A stretch of DNA of 64,000 nucleotides, from contig NC_059500.1 in NCBI RefSeq assembly GCF_018139145.2, forward strand, positions 51,392,663 through 51,456,662, in the 5' to 3' direction. Numbering within the stretch: position 1 is the first letter of the stretch; every line of letters begins with the position of its first letter. The stretch comes from Gymnogyps californianus. Lineage: Eukaryota; Chordata; Aves; Accipitriformes; Cathartidae. The notes under the pieces are model-generated. The model was given only the letters and a program-made list of their open reading frames with translations. It made no database searches and was not told where the DNA came from. Position numbers and translations under genes: made by a program. Below are positions 24,801 through 37,533 of the stretch, one piece after another.

Positions 24801-27800
24801 ACATTTTCCCTTTAAGTGCTGAAGAGAACCCTGGTTGCTTGCATTGTCTTTTTAACGGCTTCATCAATCAGAGGATTCCAAATGCACTTGGAGTTGTGTT
24901 CTCTTGAATGCAGATCATTTGATGCGTAAATTTTGGTCTGAGATTTAGGACACTTCCACTACTAGCTTAGATCTGTCCTGATTTGTTGTGCAAGTCTGGT
25001 CTGTAACTTCAGTTTTGTAGCCACCTTTCTTTCCTATTTCCTTTTTTTTTATTCCCTTTGTGGTTTTGGGGTTGAGTTTTTTTGTGTGCGTATGTGTGGT
25101 GTGGCTTTTGGCTGCACATTCTGCTTGCATTTTTTCCACCCTTGTGATGTTTCAGTAAAGATGTATTCTCATTCCAATTGATATCTCAGAAATATTAGGC
25201 AGTTATCATGCTATATATAACGACGACTGCATAGCTGATTGCCTCTTTGCTAGCATTTAAAAGTTCTGTCCATCAATCATTTATGTTTAGGATGGGTCTT
25301 CCAACAAATATTTTTTCTTTGGTCAACTGAGTTTAAACACATTTCACAGATATGTTTCCCAATGGCTAATAGATACTCTTTTTCAGAATGTGTGTTTGCT
25401 GGCATAAAGATACTTTGAAAACTCCGTATCCCATACATAATTCACGTGAAAAATTACACACAACTTTTTTTTTTTTTTAAAAAAACATTTTTCATAATTA
25501 GGACCTATTGAACACTTGAATACCAGCTTCTTGCTTATCCTATACAAGTACAAATCTATCCTCTGCTTTGATTTAGATGTGTCTACTTTCTGAACTTCAA
25601 AGCCATTTAGAACATGGGTTTAAAATGCAGTTCTAGCACTTATTTGGCACCTGGATCTGGCACCCCATACTTTATCAACAATAAATTACACTCCTGTTAA
25701 ACTTGCTGCTAGACAAGGAGTTACCATCCTATTAAAATCCAATTAAATGTGCATCACATTTGATGGATATAATTAGACAAATTGGAGAGGGTAAATGGTT
25801 CAAAACTCTATAGCTAGAAAAATGTCAGTGGAATGCTAAATTAAAAAAAAAAAACATACAATGTGCATAGAATATATCCATTTATGAAAAGACTTGCTCT
25901 TTACTATCCTTTTAATACATTTATTTCTAACCTTTGGCTGTTGAACAGGACTAAATACATTTGCTCTCATAAGTTATACCTTGGTTAGACTTTTGATCCT
26001 TGTTCATTCTGAAAAGGAAAAAAGGGGGTTGTTTCAGGACAGATTTTGCAAGCATAAGAAGGAATTGACTGAATTCATTTGTGCAGTACAAAGATATGCA
26101 CTGCTGACTAACATAAGACAAGATCATAGAGTTCAAGAAAATTATTTCACATGAAATGATGTAAGACCTGATATGAAATGAGGAACTTCTGCATTAAGCC
26201 TTCTAAGGTGTTCTTTGCCATTTCCTGGTACTTGAGTATTTTTAGAAAAGAAGAGAAAGTTTTACCACACAATGGAACAATGATACCCTTGAGAAAGCAT
26301 TATGCAGATGTTCAATTGAGTTGAAACCTGCCTTTGCCTAAGCTACATTTTCAAAAATTCAAAGTCATATGGTTAGACAGACCATAAGAAGGAGAGATTC
26401 TTAAGAGGTGTGAATGGATTTAATATGATTTTACTTCAATGGTGGTTATTTTCCCCAGCGAAGACAAGTACAAATCATATTTTAAGCAGTTATCGTAATG
26501 TTATTGATAAGACAGAGGCAAGTCATATGCTGTTACTTAACTACAGTTCTATAAGAATTCTGTTCGACTCAATGGGATTCATTAAGATAATAATGGCTTA
26601 GATGGGAGAAAAATTTGGCTCACATACAGTCCAGTCACACATGTTAAATGAATCATAAACAATTAACAGAACTCTGATCTTAATGTTTTGTTCATTTCCT
26701 TGTTTCCAGCAAATGAAATTTTGCATAAATTACACTATCAGAAAAGAAATTAAATATTTGCTGAGTTTCAGAAAACCATCAGAATTCCTTTTCCCTTCTA
26801 TATGACAGAATCCCAAGTGTATTCTGGTCTTGAGACAGAATCCTTATAACACTTCACTAAGAGATGTAAAGTATGCCCTTGAAAATAGCACAGTTATAAT
26901 TAGCTTATACATGGGCAGCTTACCCACAGATAATGAACTCTTGCTGAAATACCAAAAATAAAAAAATGACACTGAAGAGAACACCAACACATAATTAAAT
27001 GAATATAAAAAAAAATGTCTTTTTAAAATTTAGCCCCCTCCAATCTCTCCCTACTTGTATTTTTTTTGTTGTTGCTTGAAAAAAATGGAGGGAGTCTAAT
27101 TCTGTTCTTTTTAAAATAATTTTAAGTGAGATCAAAACATGACCTAGAGAGAAATAAAAGCAAATAGCTGCGTTTTAAAATAGTTAAAGTAGATAGTATG
27201 GATGATATAAAGTTGATGAACACTATTTTAACTCCTCCATCTCTCTATTTTTCATATGATGGGACAAAAGGAGAATTCCAGAGATGCTGGAAATTATTAG
27301 CTTGGCTCCAGAAACAGGTTTATGAAAAGTAAAAAGTGAAGGACTTTTTACAAGAACAACTTTTTCATCCTAAAACTTCTATTTTTTTCCTATTATTTAA
27401 TGTGTTTCATTTAAAATGATGTAATCTGGAAGATTTTCTCTTAAATATTACAAAACATTTAGTTGAAATATTTCACTTTTTGAATTTATTAGAAAAGTTT
27501 TCTAAAGCAAAACATACAATAAAATGTAATTGATATGAGAAGTCTGAGTGATATGTTTTTTTCTAACTCAGACATAACTTCCTTTCATGAAATTACACAA
27601 ACTACCTCAATGTGAAATCATGTGAAAGAACTGTTCTATGTCTTATTACCTTAATCTATAAGCTTTTGGTCCAGAAATGTTCTGAAAGAGAGAGCAGCCT
27701 CCCAGTTCTGTAAAATACTAGTACATCTGGTCGCATTCAGTACCCACTGGTTTTGGAAGAAAGTAAGGACATCAAGCTTCTTTCAAGGGATTATTTTAAA

Positions 27801-30734
27801 ATCTCTTTTATAGATCTTCATGGAGTATAAATCAGAGGCTAACTGTACAAATATATTGTAAAAATGAAGATATTTAAATACCATTAATTTAGAAGGAACA
27901 AGTCTACTATAATTGTCTTGATCCTGAATTCTTTGAGTACGGATGATTACAATGAACACGAGTACTTCCATAACTGACTTTCACTTACAATACTAATGTG
28001 CAAACAGGGGATCAGGCACAAAGTGACTGTGCTATGAGTGATCTCCTTTGATTTTCCCTGGTTTTGGTTAATTAGGCTATTAGGACCTCTATTCTGTTCT
28101 CCTTTTACCTTCATGCTATTCAGCTGCCTGTGACAAGAGCAGTGTTTGTTAATATGGCTAAGATTTACAGCATCATTAATATATTTTATGTTACAATCCT
28201 TGAATGTTTTATGATGGACCTGTCCTTTATGATATAAGAAAAGTGAAAGCATGAAAATGTCAAGAGTGAGTATTTATGGTGTTCTTTCTGATACGGCAAG
28301 TACCCAGTGCTATCTTTGCCGAAACATTTGGCAGTCCTACAGTAATGCACAACATAAGGGTATTTCTTTTGGAAAAAGATAATTGAATGACCAGTACGGA
28401 TTTGCTTAGATAATCATATATGTGTAACTGGCAAAAAGAGATCTTGTTAAACAGCTTTGCATATTTGCAAGGAATCTGTATTCTTATATAAACAACAAGC
28501 AATAGTGTCATTATTCACTTAGGAACTATAGGCTTGTTCCAGAAGCACTAATACACAATGTTTATACCTGATAGAAGACTCTTACCTAATCAGGTCTTCC
28601 AATTAGAGATTGAGAAACACACAAGGGAGTAATTATCTTAAAAAAAAAGTAGTTGTAGGAGGAACAGAATCAATTTTGTTATTGTTATTTGCTATCAAAT
28701 TGTCTCATGAACAACTGTCATGAGTTGCTTCATGGATTCTTTTATGTCTAATAAAGGCTAAACTCATACTTCAGCCTTTTTCTCCAGAGAGATGCTAATA
28801 AGATCAGACTCCTGTATCTGACTTTTTGTGAAGCATGTAGGAACCTGACATTTTTAAACTTTACATCCCTTCATCATATATGACTGAAATTAAACAACAT
28901 GTTAGAAAGCTGTCATAAGACATGGGTAAACAGACAGACAGACAAATACTATGAATACACATATCTCATTTCCTCAGGAAACTAGGCATATTATGTAATA
29001 CAAAATGTGCACTCAAAGGAATAGTGCCAGCAGCCTGCGTATTTGAACATACTGGGTTAGTAAGCAGCTCTCCTATCATTGCATCACTGTTTTTTGTATA
29101 GATACTTACAGAAATATGATGGATGCTGTTTTGGGGACCTCTGGAAGTAGGTGCTCCAATCCGGTCTGAACCTGTGCCCTAATGATCTTACTTCATCATG
29201 GGCTTGGGTCTGAATACCTACTAGATGGTCTCTTCTCCAGCTCTCGCACAATATGCAGAGGCTACTAGTATTTTAGTGGGAATGCAAAGAGCGAAAACAG
29301 ATCTCGCTGATTCAGAGAGAAAGGACTTGGATAGTCCATCCCTTGAGTGATGATATAGAAAAGCTCCTCATAGCTGCTGGTTAAACCTAGAGGTGTTCCT
29401 GTGCCTCCATCCATTCACTCTTGCATCTGCTGATCTACTACATGTCTACCTTACATCTGAACTCCAACAGTACTTAGAGTTTTTTCTTTAGTCTGAGAAC
29501 ATTGATTCATTCATTTACCTATACAGAAAGTAGCCTCTTTGCCTTCTTTTCAAAATATAGTTGTAAAAGGAAATCACATTACTAGTGGTTTACTGGAAAG
29601 AAAGGTGTTTAAGCCAGCCCTTTTCCACTGGACAGTTTAGGAGATTTGCCTAAACTTTACACCGTGGCTGCTGTGAAATCCATATGGATCCACAATTATT
29701 AATTAAAAGTGAACACAAAAGAAAGCGAAGAACCACAGCTCCTGTTTGTATTCTTATTAAGGTGGGTCATGCTATGAAATATATAAGTATTTGTGATTCT
29801 AGGAAGATGAACTTATGCTTTTAGTTGAAAATCCATTATAATTCCATGGAGCACAATCATACTGAATGTAGCATATTTACGAAACCTCCTCTAATAAGAA
29901 ACGGTAAAAACTCTGGCCTTTCAAGCTCCTTTCTGAATGTCTTCATATTAGCAAGAGTGAGAGATGAGACAGACAGGACAACAGACAAAGAGGTTAACTG
30001 CCAGGGTTCAAGTCCATTACCTGTCTTTGAAGCCCTTGGAGGAGGAAAAACAAACTCCTAGCCAGGAGATTCAGCCTTGCTGATTGATTACTGGCATCAG
30101 AGCAGGACTCAGCTTTGCCAGCAGACTTTCTGGAGGCCAGGAGGGAACCTTTCTTCTCTGATAGTTTGCAAGGGCTGGGTGGGGTTCAGTTATTAGCCAG
30201 TGATAGGTATCAACTGCAGACACTGAACTGTGGGCAGAACTTGCCCATTACCCTGACGGATTTACCTTCATAATAGGCTTGGTGGAAAACAAATCCTTAA
30301 TGAAAAGAGAGAATGAAAGCCAATGAGCAGAAATCAGAAACAAAGACACAGCATAGGAAGGAGTAAATCTGTCTCTGTGTCTTTAACCTTTGTAAGAATA
30401 GGACAGCAGTGGAATCTTGACAAAGGCTGATAACAGCTCTTGCCAGGTGAAATTATTAAGAGAGAAATAACTATCTGGGCTGTACGGTTTATTGATGTGA
30501 AATTCCCAGATGAGTTAATAAAATTATGGCCTAGTTGAATGACCTCACTCATTGTCTTTATTTCTGCTTGGCTGATATGATACCTCATTCGTTTCTTACT
30601 TAAAGAGAAATAGATTACATTTCTACAATATGTTTAGTTGGAAAGCTTTCCAAAAAGTATTAATCTGTGAGGTACTTTCTATGGAGAATGGAATGGTGGC
30701 TATTTAAATACACTTTGCACATGAGCCAGTCTTT

Positions 30735-30759
30735 AAAATAAATAAATAAATAAATAAAT
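30735..30759 (+). repeat. (AAAT)n microsatellite
   Basis: Six near-perfect AAAT units. Confidence 0.92.
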
Positions 30760-31405
30760 CAACCACAAAATAACAACAACAAAAAAATACAAAACATGAG
30801 ATTGCAGGAGTGACTTATGTAAACAGAATATAATTAACTAAACTGGGTTTTTTCCGGATCTAACCTTGCTTAGTCTTGTGAGGAATACCAATGGATTTTT
30901 AATGATCACAAGGTATGCAGGCCTCTGTTTATTTTTTCAGAAGACCACAGGAATATTTCACTTTTTTCGTGTCTGATGTGAGTGTTAGGCAGGAAGTGCA
31001 CATTCTAATCCTCCCCCAACCTACCATCCACCATGGCACTTACAAGTTTCTTGGCTACCTATCTATGTTTTTTATATGCAGACTATAAATTTAATATCTT
31101 TTTAAAAAAATTTCAATTCAACAATTTTCTTTCCAACTTCACTGAGGATTTTTCAACGAAATGCATACAAATAAACAAAACAAAACAAACCATATTTTTC
31201 TTAATCGACAGTTTTCAAGGTGTTTTAGTGGTGGATATTCCCTTTCCTCTTCTGTCTTCTTCTCAAAAGGAAAAAAAATGAGATGGATTTTGACATACAA
31301 GGACTTTTTAAAGTACACAGAAGAAAGAAAGAGTATATTTCATTTTAATTTGGAAAATAATCAGAAAATATATGCACAAGTGTGAAAAAAAGATAGTTCT
31401 CATCT

Positions 31406-31410
31406 AAAGT
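31406..31410. repeat. Target site duplication, left copy (AAAGT)
   Basis: AAAGT immediately precedes the LTR's first TG and recurs directly after its terminal CA at 32561-32565. Confidence 0.88.
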
Positions 31411-31590
31411 TGTATTGGGTTTGCATGGCAAGGTTTTGGTGGCAGGGGGGGCTACAGGGCTGGCTTCTGTAAGAAGCTACTAAAAGCTTCCCCTGTGTCC
31501 AATAAAGTCAACACTGGCCAGCTCCAAGTAGGACCTGCCTCTGGCCAAGGCCAAGCCGATCAGTGACAGTGGTAGCGCCTCTGTGACAGC

Positions 31591-31597
31591 ATATTTA
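31591..31597 (+). promoter_or_regulatory. LTR TATA-like box, copy B
   Basis: ATATTTA at the same place as in copy A, about 180 bp into the LTR. Confidence 0.55.
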
Positions 31598-32369
31598 AGA
31601 AAGGGAAAAGAAGTTACAGGGGGAGCAGCAGTTGCAGCCAGAGAGAGAGGAGTGAGAATATATGAGACGAATGACTCTACAGACACCAAGGTCAGTGAAG
31701 AAGGAGGGGGAGGAGGTGCTCCGGGTGCCGGAATGGAGATTCCCCTGCAGCCTGTGGTGAAGACCATGGTGAAGCAGGCTGTCCCCCTGCAGCCCATGGA
31801 GGTCCACAGTGGAGCAGATATCCGCCTGCAGTCCATGGAGGACCCCATGCCGGAGCAGGTGGATGCCCGAAGGACACTGTGATCCCTTGGGAAGCCCGCG
31901 CTGGAGCAGGCTCCTGGCAGGACCTGTGGACCCATGGAGAGAGGAGCCCACGCTGAAGCAGGTTTGCTGGCAGGACTTCTGACCCCACGGGGGACCCACG
32001 CTGGAGCAGCCTGTTCCTGAAGGACTGCACCCCGTGGATGGGACCCATGCTGGAGCAGTTTGTGAAGAACTGCAGCCCATGGGAAGGACTCATGTTGGAG
32101 AAGTTCATGGAGGACTGTCTCCCATGGGAGGGACCCCACGCTGGAGCAGGGGAAGAGTGTGAGGGGTCCTCCCCCTGAAGAGGAAGAAGCAGCAGAAATA
32201 ACATGTGATGAACTGACCGAAACCCCCATTCCCCATCCCCTTGAGCCGCTGGGGGGAGGAGGTAGAGAACTCGGGAGTAAAGTTAAGCCGGGGAAGAAAG
32301 GAGGGGTGGGGAGAAGGTGGTTTTAAGATTTGGTTTTATTTCTCATTATCCTACTCTGATTTGACTAGT

Positions 32370-32375
32370 AATAAA
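32370..32375 (+). terminator. LTR polyadenylation signal AATAAA, copy B
   Basis: AATAAA within GTAATAAATTAAA, equivalent to 3169-3174 of copy A. Confidence 0.55.
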
Positions 32376-32560
32376 TTAAATTAATTTTTCTCCAAGTTGA
32401 TTCTGTTTTGCCCATGACAGTAATGGCTGAGTGATCTCCCTGTCCTTATCTCGACCCATGACCCTTTCATTATATTTTCTCTCCCCTGTCCAACTGAGGA
32501 GGGAAGTGATAGAGCGGCTTTGGTGGGCACCTGGCATCCAGCCAGGGTCAACCCACCACA

Positions 32561-32565
32561 AAAGT
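32561..32565. repeat. Target site duplication, right copy (AAAGT)
   Basis: Perfect match to 31406-31410. Confidence 0.88.
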
Positions 32566-34451
32566 CTACTCCCCAGCCTCTACAAAGTTGCTTATTCTGG
32601 AAACATATATCTAAGAACAATTTCAATAGAAGTTGCTAACCATTTTGTAATGCAGTTTATCTGGTGCACAAGAAAATTCGTAGCAAATTATTCCAAGTGT
32701 GGTACTCTGACAAGATGTAACAGAAGCTTGGCAACCCTGCTCATTCAGCCTCAATCTTCTTTTCTGACAGAAGGGATTTTGAAATAACCATCCCTTGAAT
32801 AACTCCACAAAATCCAGGGTCCTGAAGCTAGGTACGAATGTCTGCAAAATCTGCAAATAAACTAATGTTGAGGTTGGTTGTGGAGTGGAGATGTTGCAGT
32901 ATTAAGGTGAGACAGTGACAAAGAGCTAGCTCCTTTGTAGACCAGAGCTCAAGAACAATTATCACAGAAATTACCCGTATTTGCAAGACAAGAGTTTTCC
33001 CTTCTTTGAACTGTGTTAAAAAGCAATGTCTGATCTGTGCTGTTCAGATAAGATCAACTCTTCGGTCTTTCCCCACATAGCTTTCACTGGATCAGTTCAG
33101 AATAAGCTTGGGAATCCAAGAACACTGAGACTCAACAGCTGCAGGATCACATTTTGCAACCCCTGTAAACTTACAGATTCTGTCCATTCTGAAGACAGAA
33201 GTAGTTCACTTGGTTAAATCACACACTTTTTCTATTTTTTTCTCTCTGATGTAATGGAAGGATCTCTCTTTCACCTGAACTGCAAGACTGTGATCTGATT
33301 TGGCTAATCATATGTCACTAAATAGCTTTAGAATACAGACCTTTGATGTATTATCCCAGTGGCCACGCCATCCATGAGAGGTAGAATTAATAGAGTGATT
33401 TGGGCACCTATTAAATTTCTAGAAAAGGAACTTTAAAAAGCACTTTAATTGGGAGCAGTGAAAAAAAAATAAAATCTGACAAATTAGGTTATAATTTACT
33501 AAGAAACTTTACACCTAGTTTTGATTAAAACATATGCCTTAAAAAGGGTGTTTGTCAACACTTTGAGCAGCAGTTGGGAAAAAAAAAAAGTGTTAGCAAT
33601 CAAAGTCCTGTAAAATCACCTGAGGTCTTTCAGAAAGAAAATGTAATGATGTTGGTAGTTAAAGAACGAGGGAGAGTATTCTGCTTGCTTCACTAATCTC
33701 TGTGTGGTTTTGCAGTTTGGTTTGGATATTTGGCTACATGCAGTTAGATAGATATGCTACTACTGCCAGTGATGTTAAGGAAAATGTGACAATTATTGTT
33801 GGTATACCCAGTTCTTTGTTTCAAAGCCATACCAGTGGTTATTCTTAAATAGCCTCACTCCGTTTTGTTCTGCTCATGAATAGTTTACTGACTTGCTAGT
33901 TAAATTTTTGTCAATGTAAGTTACATTTCAGAGTATCTTGAAGTTTTTCTTCACTTTCTTCATTTCATAGGAACATAGACTTTGCTACGTTATGATAGAC
34001 TAGCAGCATACCTGGCCTATTTTTGTCTCAAACAGCAGTTCTGACTGGTTACAAATGAGTTGCACAGTGTAAAATACAGAAGCTGAAAATTACAGAAAAA
34101 GCAATCTACAGAGTATCTTTCCCACTCACATTCGTTAAAAAGAAGACCTTGCCTCAGAGGGTGCTTGTTGCAAATGTTATTTCTTTTTCAGGTCTTAAAA
34201 GATGTAATCCTTTTTATGTCGTTCACTGTGGACTAACTGCTTTGAAATACACTTCACCTCCACTTGTAGAAAAACTGTTTCCCTTTAAATCTACCTGAAC
34301 AGAATTCTAATAAAGCTATTTTTACTGTTACATTATTAACTTAATTCTGATATTATTCTGTTAGCTAGAGAAAAAGTATATGCCTCACAGCTATAAATAT
34401 TTATCTTTTAACAATGCTTACACTTATCAGAAGGTCACAAGTACTTGATCA
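32566..34451. other. 1.9 kb AT-rich non-repeat DNA, no gene seen
   Basis: Single-copy-looking DNA with short A-runs. No supported exon, RNA gene or transposon. Confidence 0.6.
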
Positions 34452-34575
34452 ACTTCACAAAACTGCATAAGGAAGGTAAGATTTCTACAGATGAGGGAAC
34501 TGAGGTATATGAAGTCTGTGTAGTCTGGATACTGTAGCTTACCTACAGGCAAACAGTGAGTCAGTATTTTAGCAT
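34452..34575 (-). mobile_element. Ancient MIR/CORE-SINE fragment
   Basis: Read on the plus strand, this is a reversed MIR: TTCACAAAACTGCATAAGGAAGGTA corresponds to the family's CACAACAACCCTATGAGGTAGGTA, limited here to a description of shared order. Next comes TACAGATGAGGGAACTGAGG, which matches the MIR core with about one change, then CAAACAGTGAGTCAGT near the tRNA-related half. The match runs over more than 100 bp in the right order. MIRs are tRNA-derived SINEs that long predate birds, so this is one of the oldest recognisable insertions in the window. The GGTAAGA that looks like a splice donor at 34475-34481 belongs to this element. Confidence 0.72.
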
Positions 34576-34881
34576 CAATATAGACTTATAAATTTTTTGC
34601 ACAAACTGAACTGGTAAACTGCATACAGACATGCATACATGCATAGGTACATGCATACATTTGAAATTAATCTTTTTTGTGTGTGATTTTATTTCTAAAC
34701 AAAGTTTATATTTTAAGCTTAAAAGGAATTTTAAAACATATTTCCTTGAGTCACATCATAATAAAATCTTTGTGGTATTTATGTCAGCACAAATAGTCCT
34801 GCCTGCAGCTCTGCTTGATGAAATTGTGTGGCTGACATAAATCCTGTCCAAGAGTTTTTGGCATGCTGCAGAATACATTTT

Positions 34882-34925
34882 GCAGAAATGCAGAGTATAT
34901 TCCGCAGAAATGCAGAGTATATTCT
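34882..34925 (+). repeat. 22-bp tandem duplication
   Basis: Two adjacent copies, 34882-34903 and 34904-34925, differ only at the last base. A weaker relic (GCAGAATACATTTT) precedes them. Confidence 0.88.
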
Positions 34926-37484
34926 GTAAGGCTTTTTGAAATTAGGTATTGGAACTAACTGGAGGACTTGTAGGATGAGTAAAAACTTTTTTACATTACT
35001 TAAAACATTTGATACACTTCAAAAACAGGAGAATATGGAACAGTTATAGTTGGTATAACTTAGATCACTTGCACTTCATAGATCTTAAATGATTAACTGC
35101 AACATATATGCAAGAGTTTTTCTCTAAGGAAATAGTTTAATACACACTTTGAAAAATGGTCTAGTATGGACTGGATGGGGAGGGGTTTAAAGGTTTGGGC
35201 CATACATTTATTTAACCTTTTCTTTCTTGCTTTTTGATTCATATGCATCTTTATTTCATTTTATTTGTTGTAGTTCTCTGACAGGGAGATCGATTGATCA
35301 ATCTGCATTTTCTTTTTTTTTTCAATTATTTACTGGTATGTTTATAACTAATAAACAGGACTGAAAATGTATGTACTTATTACTCATTTACAATGTGTAT
35401 ATAATGTACAGTAATTGTAAGCACATATAAAATCATGCATGTGTAAGCATACTATATACATGATGTATGCATGTACACACACTCACAAAACTGTAACTTG
35501 AGGTACATAAAATTATTAGTAAATGTGCTAAATGAAATGCATGTAGTCTGATACTAATGAAAACATATGGAAAAGAGTGGAAAATCACTCAATAAACACT
35601 TGTATTCATATGGTAAAATTACTATACTATTTTAAACCTTTATTACAAACATATGCTCTTAAAACCTCTCATCAGTAACTGAGGGAGACATGTCATACTG
35701 TTCAGACAAAGCCATAACTTATTATTTTGACCAAAACCTCCACATCCCTCTGGTATTACAAGTTGATGTAAAGCCTATTACAATCAATATCAAGCAATTG
35801 CATCCCGTTTTCCATCAGTCAGCATACTAAATCCTTGATGGATAACTAAGACACTAATCAATATCTGAGTGTGAGTCTGATTTCATACACTTTTCTCCTG
35901 TTGCTGCTATTGTCTGGTAACACAAAATATAACAAGCAAGATTCTGAGAAAGTCAGGACTGAGACTATGAAAATATCAGGGAAATAAGAGCACTTTCTCT
36001 AGGTTCTCTAAACAAAAAGTTAGAGTAGGATTGACATCTACATTCCCATATTTTGAGATGAATTCTTTCTAAGAATATTACTGTTGGTAATTAAATTACA
36101 TTTGAAATGGAGACAAACTGCAGATCAAGAGCATCAATAATTTTCCCTGACCCATCACTGTAGAGTTCAAACCAGTTAATTCTTTTCTAAGGAGTTTCTT
36201 TAATCAACATATTTAGTATTTTGACTTTCAATCATCTTCTGACTCAAGCATCTTTATTGCTCCTCTATAGTAACGATGTTCCAGTGTAGAGATGAAAGCA
36301 CAACATTGGTTCAGAGTAAGTTAGTAACAGTCTTGTCTTCTCTATAAATCCTGTCATTTACCAAGATTTAACCTAAGCTGTAAAGATACGTGACCTTCTG
36401 TCAGTGGCTATGGTATAGCTGTTTTGTAGATAATAACAATCTCTTGGTTCCTAAGCATAAGTATCAGGTGCAAACAGAAAACCAAAATGTTTTATATGAT
36501 TACAGGTGGCTTTAACACAGGGTATTATTCTTCTCTTATTCGTTGGATCTGTGCAATATAACTTTGGGCTTTCAGTCTTCCCCTTTGTGGTCAACGTATG
36601 ACATGTGGTCAGTGTCTAAACAGTAGTGCTCTGGAAAATATCCAGGAGGAAGCTAGGGCTTGTAGAAGTCAGAGTCTGTCTGAACTCTGTATGCTCCGTG
36701 TGAGTCTAGGGAGGAAGTGTACTTGTGCACAAAGTAAATAGCCAGCAAATTCTGCTCAGATTCTTGTACCAGTCTGAAAATCCTGTGTATGCCTAAATAA
36801 CGATAAACTTTGTCGTATCCCTACATGTGGTCCCTCTGCCTTGTAACTGCAAAAACGCCAACAATCTGTCTGTGGATCATTGGCTGCAAAACCTACACTT
36901 GTGAGCCTCCTGTGGTTCACAGGAGTATATGCAGGAGCAGGCAGCTGGGCCAGCAGCAACAGCAGCTGTGTTCTCAAATTCCCATCCAGAAGCTTGCTAC
37001 CATAATAGGTTTCTGGAAATCTGTCTCATGGCACCTGGAAGTGAATTACATCCATGGAAATAGTGGTGTCTGGGCTCTTAGAAGACTGACACAGTCTCTT
37101 CTGAGACATTTATCACACATTTATTTAATTCAGATAGTTTGCCCATGAATTAAACTAAAACTGAGATTGAGGGCAAAGTAAGGCCTCACAATAAGGAAAC
37201 ACATTTTACCCTCAGCATGTGGCTTTGACTGTTACCTTAACCCATGAAGACATTTAGTAGCCTGATTTTGCAAGCTACTTGGTATCTCGGACTCTCATTT
37301 GATGTCACTGGGCAAGTGGGGAGGACTTTTGGTGCCCCCACATTCTGGAACTAAATTACGGATAAGAGTGCAATGCAGACATAAGGCTCTGTTTCTCTGC
37401 CTACACCTGTCATCAGTGAGAGTCAATGGTAGTCTGGGATTTAAGCAAAATACCTTTCTTCCTCTTTGTGAAGTCTTCAGGATT

Positions 37485-37533
37485 AATAATTATTTATTAT
37501 ATTTATATTATATATTATAATTATAATTAATAA
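37485..37533. repeat. A/T-only low-complexity stretch
   Basis: About 49 bases of ATTAATAATTAT-like phrases, nearly all A or T, partly self-complementary end to end. Confidence 0.8.

Larger units (their letters stand above)
20575..31405. other. 10.8 kb AT-rich non-repeat DNA, no gene seen
   Basis: Apart from the simple repeats listed separately (21744-21853, 30735-30759) I see no transposon and no supported exon. The longest frame outside repeats, 23342-23659 (105 codons, opening with GTG), has no recognisable domain. A T/G-rich patch lies at about 21344-21400 and a T-run near 25467-25480. The stretch around 30440-30610 has the balanced, motif-rich look of conserved noncoding DNA, but that cannot be shown from one sequence. 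Confidence 0.6.
31411..32560 (+). mobile_element. Solo LTR of an avian ERVL-like endogenous retrovirus, copy B
   Basis: An 1150-bp LTR begins TGTATTGGGTTTGC and ends CCCACCACA, with a perfect AAAGT duplication on both sides. It has the TATA-like ATATTTA at 31591-31597 and AATAAA at 32370-32375, both at the positions seen in copy A (2196-3360). It lies in the same orientation, about 29.2 kb away. The GCTGGAGCAG-like cores in its middle fall at 31900, 31952, 32000, 32049, 32094 and 32140, with the same spacings as in copy A, so the tandem structure predates both insertions. Different flanking duplications prove two independent insertions, not a segmental duplication. No internal proviral sequence is present. 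Confidence 0.92.

Noticed and set aside
34475..34481. Splice-donor-like GGTAAGA with an upstream acceptor-like ACTTATCAG
   Set aside because: It is inside a MIR/CORE-SINE relic whose consensus has GGTA at this place.
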